Both the position numbers and the translations under genes were made by a program. 64,000 bases of DNA from Streptomyces ambofaciens ATCC 23877 (GTDB taxonomy: Bacteria > Actinomycetota > Actinomycetes > Streptomycetales > Streptomycetaceae), in contig NZ_CP012382.1 in NCBI RefSeq assembly GCF_001267885.1, forward strand, positions 8,239,941 through 8,303,940, given 5' to 3'. Shown piece after piece: positions 19,199 to 27,190 of this stretch; positions within the stretch are counted from its first letter, which is position 1; every line of letters begins with the position of its first letter. The notes under the pieces were generated by a model. It ran no database searches. It worked only from the letters and a program-made list of their open reading frames with translations, and was not told the origin of the DNA.

Positions 19199-20484
19199 TG
19201 CGCCGCACTGGGCAGGAGCCCGGCCCGCATGACGCAGACAACAACAGAACACCGGACGCGGCATTCGCCGCGCTGCTGGAGGACAGCGTCGAGGAACTCT
19301 ACGAAAGCGCGCCCTGCGGGTATCTGTCCACGTTGATGGACGGCACCATCGCCAAGATCAACACCACTCTCCTGGACTGGCTCGGCTTAAAGGGTGAGGC
19401 GGTGGTGGGCCGGATGAGGTTCACGGACCTGCTGACCGTGGGCGGCAAGCTCTACCACGAGACGCACTTCGCACCGCTGCTGCGGATGCAGGGCGAGATC
19501 AATGGCATCGCCCTGGAGATCAAGCAGGCAGGCGGCGACCGCATACCGGTCCTGGTCTCCTCCGTCGTCAAACACGGCAGCAGCGGAGAACCCCAGCTGA
19601 TCCGCACCACCGTGTTCGACGCCCGCGACCGCCGTGCCTACGAGCAGGAACTCCTGCGAGCCCGCAAAGAGGCGGAAGAGGCGCGTAAGGAGGCGGAGGC
19701 TGGCCGCGCCCGGCTGCAGGACGCCCTGGCTGTACTGCAGCAGTCGCTGCTGCCTGCCACCCTGCCCCCGGTGCCGGGAGTGGCGGCGGCCGCCCACTAC
19801 CGCACCGCCTCCCCGGACCGGCTCGGCGGTGACTTCTACGACCTCTTCCCCCTCGACACCGATCGCTTCGCCTTCTTCCTCGGCGACGTGTGCGGCAAGG
19901 GCCCCCAGGCCGCCGCGGTCACCTCACTGACCCGCTACACCCTGCGCGCCGCCGCCCTGCACGACCCGGAGCCCGTCTCCGCCCTGAGAACCCTCAACCA
20001 GGTCCTCCACGAGCGCTACACCGGCGGTGATCCGCGCTACTGCACTGCCATCTTCGGCACCCTCGAACCGGACTCCGCCACCGGGCGGGTCACGGTCCAT
20101 CTCGCCTCGGGCGGCCATCCCTCGGCCCTCGTCCTACGCGGCAACGGGAAGGCCGAATTCCTCCCTACTCCCGGTGGCCTCCTCGTCGGTGTCCTGCCTG
20201 CCGCCTCTTTCACCGCCGCCACCACCGTCCTCGATCCCGGGGACACTCTGGTGCTGTACACCGACGGCCTCACCGAGGCCCGTACTGGCGCGGACCGCAC
20301 CGCCCTCTACGGAGAAGAGGCCCTGCTCGCATTCGCCGCCGACCACGCCGGCAGACCCGCCCATGACGTGATCCAGGCCTTCACCGGTCTGCTGGACGAC
20401 TTCGGTGACGGCCTCGACGACGACACCGCCCTCCTCGCCCTCGGCGTCCCCGCCCCCGCCCCTCAAACCGAAACCACCAAATGA
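19198..20484 (+). CDS. rsbP: RsbP-type PAS-PP2C phosphatase with a TTA codon
   Basis: A 428-residue protein. Residues about 25-140 form a PAS domain (ESAPCGYLSTLMDGTIAKIN and so on), residues 145-185 a charged coiled coil, and residues 195-420 a SpoIIE/PP2C serine phosphatase with LGGDFYDLFPLD, FFLGDVCGKGPQAA and GLDDDTALLAL, which carry the metal-binding Asp residues. It should dephosphorylate a STAS antagonist and so release a sigma factor. ATG 19198 overlaps the rsbQ stop by one base; GTG 19195 is an alternative. Leu 64 is encoded by TTA (19387-19389), so translation should depend on the bldA tRNA and tie the cassette to development. Confidence 0.93.
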   Translation: MRRTGQEPGPHDADNNRTPDAAFAALLEDSVEELYESAPCGYLSTLMDGTIAKINTTLLDWLGLKGEAVVGRMRFTDLLTVGGKLYHETHFAPLLRMQGEINGIALEIKQAGGDRIPVLVSSVVKHGSSGEPQLIRTTVFDARDRRAYEQELLRARKEAEEARKEAEAGRARLQDALAVLQQSLLPATLPPVPGVAAAAHYRTASPDRLGGDFYDLFPLDTDRFAFFLGDVCGKGPQAAAVTSLTRYTLRAAALHDPEPVSALRTLNQVLHERYTGGDPRYCTAIFGTLEPDSATGRVTVHLASGGHPSALVLRGNGKAEFLPTPGGLLVGVLPAASFTAATTVLDPGDTLVLYTDGLTEARTGADRTALYGEEALLAFAADHAGRPAHDVIQAFTGLLDDFGDGLDDDTALLALGVPAPAPQTETTK

Positions 20485-20821
20485 GCCCGCTGAAGACCAC
20501 CACCCACCACGCCACATCAGGACCTGTTGCGGACTCAGCGGCGACCTCGACCACGCCACCGCCGGCGAACTCCGCGAACTGACCACCACCCTCACCCTCC
20601 AGCCCGGCCAGCGCCTCGTCTTCGACCTGACCGGTCTTTAGGTCTGCAGCTTCAGCGGCATCACCCCCTGATCGCCGCCCGCAACCACGCCCACACCGCC
20701 CACGCCGATCGGTATCGCACTCGCCGCCGTCCCCGACTACACCCTGCACATGCTGCACATGGACGGCCTCGACCCGATCTTCCCCCTCCACCCCAACAGC
20801 GACGCCGCCGCGCACCACTGA
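20481..20821 (+). pseudogene. Decayed STAS antagonist of the RsbP cassette
   Basis: Starts at ATG 20481, overlapping the rsbP stop. The parts of a STAS protein can be followed through three frames: GLSGDLDHATAGELREL and LQPGQRLVFDLTGL (with a TAG at 20639), then CSFSGIT, then LIAARNHAH, and finally PIGIALAAVPDYTLHMLHMD ending with a stop at 20821. At least three frameshifts and one nonsense codon are present, so no functional antagonist is made. The Ser expected for phosphorylation lies in SFSGIT. Confidence 0.8.
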
Positions 20822-20951
20822 CCCGCGCAAAGCGGCGCCTACCCCGATGGGCGGGCATCGGACGTGTCCGCGGTATGCGCTCACGTCTCCTGGGTACGCG
20901 ACCGAAGCACAACCCCCCCACTGAACGGCGAGCACACTGAGAGAACCCCAC

Positions 20952-21440
20952 ATGGTCGTCACGCTGAGCAAACAAACGGCAGATGGCACGGACAAGGAAA
21001 CCCCGCTGTACTACGGCGCGACCTGGGACGATGGCGCGGCGCAGGCTGCGGACGCCCGCCGGTCCGTACGCGCCCTCCTCGCCCACGCCCCGCGAACCGG
21101 GCACGCCATGGTGCCGCCAGCTCTGGCCATGGACGCCGAGCTGGCCGCCAGCGAACTGATCACCAACGCCATCCGGCACGCTCCAGGCGCCTGCGGGATG
21201 ACCCTGCGCATGTCCAGGCAAGAGCTGACGATCACCGTGTGGGACAGCTCCACCGAGCAGCCCACGCCGAAGAAGGCCGACCCACACCGCATCGGCGGCC
21301 ACGGACTGCACCTGGTCCAGACCGTCAGCGAGAAAGTCGTCGTCGCCCTGCGCGCCACGGGAAAACTGATCACCGCTCACCTGCCCGTGACACCGCCAAG
21401 CATCGGCAGCCCTCTGCTCCCCTCCGCCATCCCGCACTGA
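20952..21440 (+). CDS. RsbW-like HATPase anti-sigma factor
   Basis: A 162-residue GHKL ATPase protein. The N box reads AASELITNAIRHAPG, the G1 box has WDSSTEQP and the G2 box reads HRIGGHGLHLVQTV. The N-terminal 35 residues and last 15 are variable. It lies 130 bases after the STAS relic and is on the same strand as the rsbQ-rsbP genes, so it probably was the kinase/anti-sigma partner of that cassette. With the antagonist broken, it may now respond to a STAS protein encoded elsewhere, for example the one at 5912. Confidence 0.85.
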   Translation: MVVTLSKQTADGTDKETPLYYGATWDDGAAQAADARRSVRALLAHAPRTGHAMVPPALAMDAELAASELITNAIRHAPGACGMTLRMSRQELTITVWDSSTEQPTPKKADPHRIGGHGLHLVQTVSEKVVVALRATGKLITAHLPVTPPSIGSPLLPSAIPH

Positions 21441-21540
21441 ACCAGCCACTTCGCCCTGGCAGCACCCCCGCCCGGTTGAGCGGCGCGGCCATCCTGCGCG
21501 GTCTGGTGAGTAGACCCACGCGAGTGGCACTCAGTGTTCG

Positions 21541-21702
21541 ATGAGAACGCGCAATCTTCGCTGCGACAGGAACCCGCCCAAAGGGTGGAAGGACGAGCTG
21601 ACCGAGCGCTGGAAGACCCCGCGCCAGGACGGCATACCACCGCCGCCCCCGCCCACCCCGGCCCCGGCCGGCTTCGCACAGGAGGCGCTCGACTTCGGCT
21701 GA
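21541..21702 (+). CDS. Possible small Pro-rich protein
   Basis: A 53-codon frame beginning MRTRNLRCDRNPPKGWKDEL with a central Pro run and the end GFAQEALDFG. It reads like a natural C-terminal tail and could be the remnant of a larger gene. No ribosome-binding site is evident. Confidence 0.3.
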   Translation: MRTRNLRCDRNPPKGWKDELTERWKTPRQDGIPPPPPPTPAPAGFAQEALDFG

Positions 21703-21879
21703 CGAGACGACAACGGGGCCGGACAGGATCACCCGCCCGACCCCGCTACTTGCCCACACATCGCCGTTCAGTTCCCTGAACCTCGAATGGGCAGGTGGGC
21801 CGTGGACGGAAGTCAAGAGATGAAGGAAGAGCCACCATCCAGCCCGTTTGGCCCCTGGTTCAGAAACCGTCCGGACGTC

Positions 21880-22079
21880 TCAGAAGTCACCTGACTCGTC
21901 AGTGACCGAGATTCCCTGCCAGAAATTGATCCTCACGCCGCCGTCGTTGATCGACTTGTCCCCGGCGCGGGTCAAGGGGCGCTGCCTGTGCCGTGCCAGC
22001 AGTGCTCACGGCAGCCAGGAGGATCACAGACGGTACGGCGACCCAAGCGGCTGCTGTGATCTGCGGGATGGCCCTTCCG
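21880..22079 (-). pseudogene. Frameshifted small secreted protein
   Basis: On the minus strand a signal peptide (TAAAWVAVPSVILLAAVSTA then GTAQAAP) runs into a CCCC tract near 21982, where a one-base shift is needed to continue as LTRAGDKSINDGGVRINFWQ and GISVTDESGDF with a stop at 21880. The signal peptide frame itself joins directly to the 3' end of the acyl-carrier-protein relic, so the true start was probably lost at that junction. Confidence 0.65.
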
Positions 22080-22260
22080 CTCGTACTCCTCGGGGATTTG
22101 CACGCCGAACTCATTCTCCAGAGCGGCCATGAGATCGACGACGGTCAATTCATCGGCTCCGAGATCATCGTGGAAGTCGGAGAAGGTTCACCTTCACCCT
22201 GCTGCACTCAAGCTGCTCGCCGATGATCTGCAACCCGCGATCTTCGATGTGCCCCCGCAG
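22075..22260 (-). pseudogene. Acyl carrier protein relic lacking the attachment Ser
   Basis: The minus strand reads GLQIIGEQLECSRVKVNL, then after a frameshift SDFHDDLGADELTVVDLMAA and LENEFGVQIPEEYERK. The spacing and sequence are those of an acyl carrier protein. In the D-S-L motif the Ser that carries phosphopantetheine is replaced by Glu (DEL), so it could not have been loaded even before the frameshift. The 3' end merges into the secreted-peptide relic. Confidence 0.7.
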
Positions 22261-22311
22261 GGAGGAGACGCCGATCCGAGCCTGCCGGCCGGCGCCCGCC
22301 CCTCAGATGTG

Positions 22312-23199
22312 TCAGCCCGCCCAGACCTCGGCCTCTTCGGCCGGGACGGTGGTGGCCAGGCCCAGCTCCTTGCGGGCGGCGACCGACTTGTTCGGGTCGA
22401 TGCCGGTGAACGCCGGGTCGTAGGCGGCGTAGAACGTGTCGGCGTCGGCGGCGTCCGCGGCCTTCTGCCAGTCGCCGGCCGCCTTCGCCAGCGTCGAACG
22501 GAGCGTGCCGACCTCGGCGCCGTCGATGCCGTTCAGGCCCTCGACGTGGGCCTGGAGAGCGGCCGCGACAGCCTTGGCCTGCGCCTTGTACCCGGGCAGG
22601 TCGGCCTCGACGGTGTCCTTCTCGGACTGGTTCGCCCACAGGGCCTCGTAGACCGCGTTCGACCCCTTGAGGTACGTGAGCTGCTCGGGCTTGAGGGAGT
22701 TCGCGGTGTCCAGCGTGCCGTTCAGCGCGCCCTTCGCGGCGGTGTAGGTGCAGCTCACCGAGCGGTCGCCCGTCGCCCAGCTCTCCGCGGTCGGGGTGTA
22801 GTAGAAGAGCTCGGCGCCCTTGGGGAGCGCCCAGGTGTCCGGGGCGTACTTCTGCGCCTCGAGCGGGCAGCGGGTGTCCGCGACCGCCGAGACACCGTCG
22901 TCGCCGGGGTACTTATTGCCCTCGTCGATTTTGAATTCGCCCACGACCTGGCCTTCGTGCGCCTCGTCGCAGGGCACGATCTCGACGGTGTACGCCGTCC
23001 CCTCGGCCTTGCCGGACGGGTTGTAGCAGTCACCGGTGTCCAGCGAGAACACCGAGCGCTGGCGGGCCACCTTCTTCGCGCCGTCCTTGGCGCTGTCGAC
23101 GGCGTCGGTGACGTCCGAGCACCCCACCGCGCCGATCGCGAGCAGGGCGGCAACGGCGGATATGCCGCGAAGGGAACGATAGGGGGCACGGACAGTCAT
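22312..23199 (-). CDS. Septum-formation-domain lipoprotein
   Basis: A 295-residue exported lipoprotein. The signal peptide ends in a lipobox, AIGAVGC, so the Cys at about residue 27 would be lipidated. The mature part starts with a septum-formation-like domain: DTGDCYNP, IVPCDEAHEGQVVGEF, and Cys residues at TRCPLEAQ and VSCTYTA that could form disulfides. The C-terminal half (residues 165-290) is helical and Ala rich. Such proteins are common at the actinomycete cell surface; the name of the domain does not prove a role in division. ATG 23199 is the family-like start. Confidence 0.8.
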   Translation of the reverse strand: MTVRAPYRSLRGISAVAALLAIGAVGCSDVTDAVDSAKDGAKKVARQRSVFSLDTGDCYNPSGKAEGTAYTVEIVPCDEAHEGQVVGEFKIDEGNKYPGDDGVSAVADTRCPLEAQKYAPDTWALPKGAELFYYTPTAESWATGDRSVSCTYTAAKGALNGTLDTANSLKPEQLTYLKGSNAVYEALWANQSEKDTVEADLPGYKAQAKAVAAALQAHVEGLNGIDGAEVGTLRSTLAKAAGDWQKAADAADADTFYAAYDPAFTGIDPNKSVAARKELGLATTVPAEEAEVWAG

Positions 23200-23300
23200 G
23201 ACGTGTACATCCTCTTACTGGATCTTTACATGGGGTATGCGGATCGTATGCCATCTCTGCGCCCGGCCGTGGCCCAGTGCCTCGAGGGCAGGCCCTCACC

Positions 23301-23531
23301 TCATCGCGGCGTCAGACTCGGGACGAGCCGCGAGGGTTGTACGGCACGGAGTCGGCGGCACAGGCCCGGCCAGCCGATCGCCCCGCTGGCGTCGAGTGCT
23401 GCGTGCTGGCCGTCGACGGTGTAGCCGGCGCGGGTGGTCAGGGCGAGAAGGACGAGCGGGCCCGCCAGGCCGTGGGCGAGCCCGAGCTGGGCGTGCCTGG
23501 ATGCCGCGGGGCACGTCAGGATCGACGTGGG
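23301..23531 (-). pseudogene. LanC-like lanthionine synthetase relic
   Basis: A fragment of about 75 codons reading HAQLGLAHGLAGPLVLLALT then RAGYTVDGQHAALDA. This is the conserved G-L-A-H-G-x-A-G-P region of LanC cyclases followed by VDGQ. The zinc-binding Cys-His region, which would lie further downstream, is missing, and the upstream part of the gene is unrecognisable. Only a relic of a lanthipeptide cyclase or LanC-like protein remains. Confidence 0.6.
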
Positions 23532-24009
23532 TGCCGCGCTGGGTCTCCTCACCGAGCGGAACGGCGCGACGCTCGCCCGGCGCAGGGCGGCGCTGAGCAC
23601 GGCGGACTGCCCACTCGTCGAGGGGCTCGTCTTCCATGGGCTGCTCCCTCTGTGTCGCCACTTGCCCAGTGCGCCGTCGACGCCGCCTTCGGGGGAGTCC
23701 TGAACAACGTGGTGGGGCGGGCCGTGCAGAGGTGGAGTCGGGGAACTCCGCGAACCCGCCCCGTTCACCGGCCGCCTGTTCTTCGTCTGACCGGCCGGTG
23801 AGTCTGCCGGCCCGCTCCGAGACGTTCCGGGTCTGTGGGGGAGGCGTCCCGTGCTGGGATGCTTTCCCGACCGACGGCCTCGGCAGGAGGCCGTCGGGGC
23901 AAACGGGCTGAGCCCTGGGCGGCGCATTGGGTCAGTTCCTGCAGCAGCTCATTGTGCGCCCAGGCCGTAAAGGGTGCCGTGAACGCCGTACAGGGGCACA
24001 CTCCTCGCC
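23532..24009. other. No gene recognised
   Basis: About 480 bases between two relics; probably degraded coding DNA. No consistent frame. Confidence 0.4.
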
Positions 24010-24124
24010 AGGAGCACCATCTGAGCACGCTGGCACCCGCCGCCTTGTACAGGCTGAACAGATCGGGCGCCCTTTCTTGCACCTTGGTAAAGCTGATGGT
24101 CCCAGCGCGTTCACTGCTCTTCAT
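24010..24124 (-). pseudogene. N-terminal relic of a TerF/VWA-type protein
   Basis: Starting at ATG 24124 the minus strand reads MKSSERAGTISFTKVQERAP then DLFSLYKAAGASV. This resembles the start of TerF-like VWA proteins (a T-I-S-L-x-K-V motif then apolar SLYKxAG). The rest is lost. It lies just downstream of the TerD fusion gene on the same strand, the order expected in a tellurite-type stress cluster. Confidence 0.45.
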
Positions 24125-24141
24125 CGAGATCACTTCGCCCG

Positions 24142-24174
24142 GTTGCACCTGCTCCGCTTCTGAGCAGGTGCAAC
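24142..24174. terminator. Perfect 13-bp hairpin
   Basis: Arms at 24142-24154 (GTTGCACCTGCTC) and 24162-24174 with a seven-base loop. It lies 212 bases downstream of the TerD fusion stop on the minus strand and just before the TerF relic start, so it could end the TerD transcript. No T tract follows. Confidence 0.5.
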
Positions 24175-24386
24175 GGCCGCCTCCTGACTGCACATAGCCG
24201 GCTCCCTTGTTCAGCCTGCTGATGGTCCTCGTCGGGATGGGCTCCTCGACACTCTGGCCTGCCTCGTCCCAATGCCACCCGTTACGTGGCGCCGGTGTGA
24301 GGTGTCCTCTTGTCGGCGGGGTGCGGGCATGCGAAAGAGAACAGCTCACGGAACCCAGACGCTGGCCCCGCACCTGGATCCTGGCG

Positions 24387-26429
24387 TCATGCGGTCGTGG
24401 CGCGCTCCCGAGATGAAGTCCGGTGCGCTGCCGGGGCGTCGAGGTGGGCGACGACGGTGGTGTAGAAGCGGTGTACGGCGTCGTCGACGCTGCGGATGAA
24501 GCCGGTCTCGGCGCTGCCGCGGCCGCTTCCCATGCTTTTGAGCAGGGACAGACGGAACCCGGTGATCTTGGTGCTGTTTTCCTTGGGGAGGAGGTCCGCT
24601 GGTTCGGGGCGGAGGCGTTCCAGGGTTCCGCGGGGACCTCCCGTTTCGCTGTCGGTGAGGGTTTCGATATGCAGGTCCGCTGGTGCCTCGGCCAGGCGTC
24701 GGACGAGTCGCTTGGCCCAGCTGAGTGGATAGCCCTGCTGGGGGGCGGGGATTTCGATGGAGGTGCGCAGTCTGCCGGTGCGCAGGTCGGCGCTGACGGA
24801 GAGCACGCCGGGGGTGTTGTCGATGCGCACTTCCGCCTGGAGCCGTCCGTCGAGGCAGAGTTGGTCCGCGAGGCGGTCTCGGCGTTCCTTGGGATTGGTT
24901 CCGCGTTTGGCGCGCTGAACGGGGAGTACCTTCTGCCCGAGTTCGCCGCCCAGCCTGAGGCAGACCTGGCGGATGAGCCGCTCCCAGTTCTCGACCACTT
25001 CCAGCGCCCGGGTGTCGCCCTGGCAGAGGGTTTCGTCGTCGATGCCGTTGCGCACGGGGACCCAGGCAGGGCCCATGTTCTGGAAGCCGTGGCATCCGGA
25101 GTTGTCGTGCTGCAGGTAGTGCAGCAGTTCTTGCAGCAGCCAGGCGTGCGCGGCGTTGCTCACTCCCTCGTGTCTGATCAGCATCTGCGCCTGATGGGCG
25201 ACTTCCGCCCAGGACAGATGCCAGAGGGCCACTTTGTGCTTGCGGCGCTTGTCGACTTTGACGTCGACGAGGGGGCTGCCTTCCAGCGCGACATCGTTCG
25301 TCAGTGTGATCACTGCCTCGTAACCACGGCGCGCTGCGATGTCCATGTAGGCCTGTACCTGGTCTGGCTTGAGCGGATTGCCGTTGGTCTTCGTTTCGAC
25401 CAGCGCGGTCCACAACTTGCCCGCTCGTTCCACGCGGATCACCCCGTCCGGGCGCCGCGGGCTGTCACCGTGGGGCAAGGAGACCTCCGTGAACGTCTCC
25501 ATGCGGCCTGCCGGAGCTCCGAACCCTGCAGTCAGCCTCCTGCTGAACTCTGGCACCTGCGCCATCACCGACAGCAGCACCGAGGTGGCACGCATCTCGC
25601 GGTCCCGGTCGCTCTTGAGTACCGAGACGGGGAAAAGTCTGGCCTCCTTCCAGGAGTCGTTCTCCGCCAGGGACTTCTTCACCGTCTTGGGAAGGATGAC
25701 CTTCTTCTTGGCCGTGCGGGGGCGAGCGGTCGGCCTCTTCGGCTCGGCTGCTTCCGCCTCAGGCCGGCGAGGAGCGGGAATGGCCTCCAGGGCCGCCTTC
25801 TGGGCCTGCTCCTCGACCGATGCCGAAGCCGTTGCAATCGCCTGCTCGCCGACTTCGGCGGTGTCGAGCGCTGCTGCCGCCTCCTCAGCCGCGTCGTCAT
25901 CGATGTCGACACCGAAGTCCGTCGCCAGCCCGGCAAGCCCGGTTTCGTAGCCCTGCCCGACAGCACGGAACTTCCAGTCCTCGCCCCGCCGGTACAACTC
26001 GCCGAAGATCACCGCCCCGACCGAGCCGACATCGTCGACGGCGAAGCGCAGGAGACTGTCACCAGCGGCGTCGGCCAGCGTGATCCGTACGTCCTCCAGT
26101 TCACCGAAGCGGGCCCCGTCGTACCTGCTCGCCGCGACGACGATCCGGTCAACGCCGGGCGGTACCGCGGTCAGATCGAAGCTGATCCGGTCCTCGCTGC
26201 CGTCCGACGTCGGCGTCTTGCCCAGAAGCTGCACGCTTCCATCAGCGGCCACCGGATGGTTGTAGAAGTAGAAGTCGCTGTCGCTGCGCACCTTGCCGTT
26301 CGCGTCCAGGAGCAGGACCGACACGTCCGCGTCACCCTCACCCGTAGGGCTGACCCAGCCCAGGCTGACAACCACTGAACCAACGTTGTCGCTCAGATCC
26401 GCGAGGGCCACGTTCGAACCCTTGATCAT
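24387..26429 (-). CDS. TerD domain fused to a PD-(D/E)XK-like nuclease domain
   Basis: A 680-residue protein. Residues 1-185 are a TerD domain: MIKGSNVALADL, GEGDADVSVLLLDANGKV, DFYFYNHP and a calcium-binding-like acidic stretch. Residues 185-270 are an Ala/Glu linker with a basic patch. The C-terminal 400 residues contain SPRRPDGVIRVERAGKLW followed by ALVETKTNGNPLK, that is an Asp then E-x-K as in restriction-like nucleases, then a helical region with conserved Trp and Cys. TerD proteins belong to stress and phage-defence networks, and a nuclease fusion suggests nucleic-acid targeting. ATG 26429 matches the TerD start; GTG 26438 is an alternative. Confidence 0.8.
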   Translation of the reverse strand: MIKGSNVALADLSDNVGSVVVSLGWVSPTGEGDADVSVLLLDANGKVRSDSDFYFYNHPVAADGSVQLLGKTPTSDGSEDRISFDLTAVPPGVDRIVVAASRYDGARFGELEDVRITLADAAGDSLLRFAVDDVGSVGAVIFGELYRRGEDWKFRAVGQGYETGLAGLATDFGVDIDDDAAEEAAAALDTAEVGEQAIATASASVEEQAQKAALEAIPAPRRPEAEAAEPKRPTARPRTAKKKVILPKTVKKSLAENDSWKEARLFPVSVLKSDRDREMRATSVLLSVMAQVPEFSRRLTAGFGAPAGRMETFTEVSLPHGDSPRRPDGVIRVERAGKLWTALVETKTNGNPLKPDQVQAYMDIAARRGYEAVITLTNDVALEGSPLVDVKVDKRRKHKVALWHLSWAEVAHQAQMLIRHEGVSNAAHAWLLQELLHYLQHDNSGCHGFQNMGPAWVPVRNGIDDETLCQGDTRALEVVENWERLIRQVCLRLGGELGQKVLPVQRAKRGTNPKERRDRLADQLCLDGRLQAEVRIDNTPGVLSVSADLRTGRLRTSIEIPAPQQGYPLSWAKRLVRRLAEAPADLHIETLTDSETGGPRGTLERLRPEPADLLPKENSTKITGFRLSLLKSMGSGRGSAETGFIRSVDDAVHRFYTTVVAHLDAPAAHRTSSRERATTA

Positions 26430-26917
26430 TTCCTGCACAAAGCCCCCAACAGTGCACCTTGGGCATACGGAGGACTCCGTATCACCTGCCCCCATGCGCG
26501 ACACAAGTGGACGAGTCGCGCGGAGAAAACTGTAGTACGCACAGAGCCCGATCGTGGAGGTTCTGTGAAGCCAGAAGTGCGGTTGAAGCGCGCTAGCTCC
26601 GCAGCCACCTGAGACCGCAGCAACTGGAGAGCCTCATGAAACGACTCCTGGTCTTGACACGGCGTCTGCCTATCCGTGGCGTGCTCGGCTGACGACCGAG
26701 GCCAGGAACCGGCACCGGCGCGGCGACTCCACGCCCAGTCAAGCGATGTTGGCCACAGACGTGCTCGGTAGCCGGCGCTGGGGGGCCCGCGTCTTGTCTG
26801 GCCTGGCCTGTTCTCCCCTTTCTTGATCACCCGGGGTGCTGATGTGCTGACGCTTTGTCAGTGGCTGCTGGCAGCATGGCCTGGTGTGGGGGAAGTTGTG
26901 ACGAGGGGGAGGCGTGC
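26430..26917. other. Divergent intergenic region
   Basis: About 490 bases between the minus-strand TerD fusion and the plus-strand pair at 26918. It should contain both promoters. No gene or hairpin of note. Confidence 0.5.
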
Positions 26918-27190
26918 ATGCCTTTAGTGCGGTCGTACGTGCGTTCTGACGGGACACGGGTCCGCGCGCATTCGCGGTGGGCGCCGGGTGCAAGACGAGA
27001 AACGATGATCTTCAGCGTGGTGGCCTTGGCCGTGGTCGGCCTGGGCAACAGCAACATCTCCGCGGGCGGAGGGGATACCCCGCGGCCGCTGACCACGGTC
27101 CAGTACCCGATCCGCTTCGAGGACGCTCCCGCCGTGCGGGCGCCGCAGCCGCGTCCCACCATCTCGTACCCGATCCGGTGGGAGCGGTGA
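26918..27190 (+). CDS. Small membrane protein coupled to the Mrr-type gene
   Basis: A 90-residue protein. It starts MPLVRSYVRSDGTRVRAHSR, a stretch found at the start of small Streptomyces proteins near mobile DNA, then WAPGARRETMIF, a short hydrophobic segment (IFSVVALAVVGLG) and a Pro-rich tail in which the phrase YPIR occurs twice. GAGGGGGAGG precedes the ATG. The stop overlaps the GTG start of the next gene (GTGA), so both are made together. Function unknown; it may tether or regulate the nuclease. Confidence 0.7.
   Translation: MPLVRSYVRSDGTRVRAHSRWAPGARRETMIFSVVALAVVGLGNSNISAGGGDTPRPLTTVQYPIRFEDAPAVRAPQPRPTISYPIRWER

Noticed and set aside
22129-23424. A 431-codon plus-strand frame across the lipoprotein region
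   Set aside because: The minus strand has a lipobox, conserved Cys and a sensible start; the plus frame has none.
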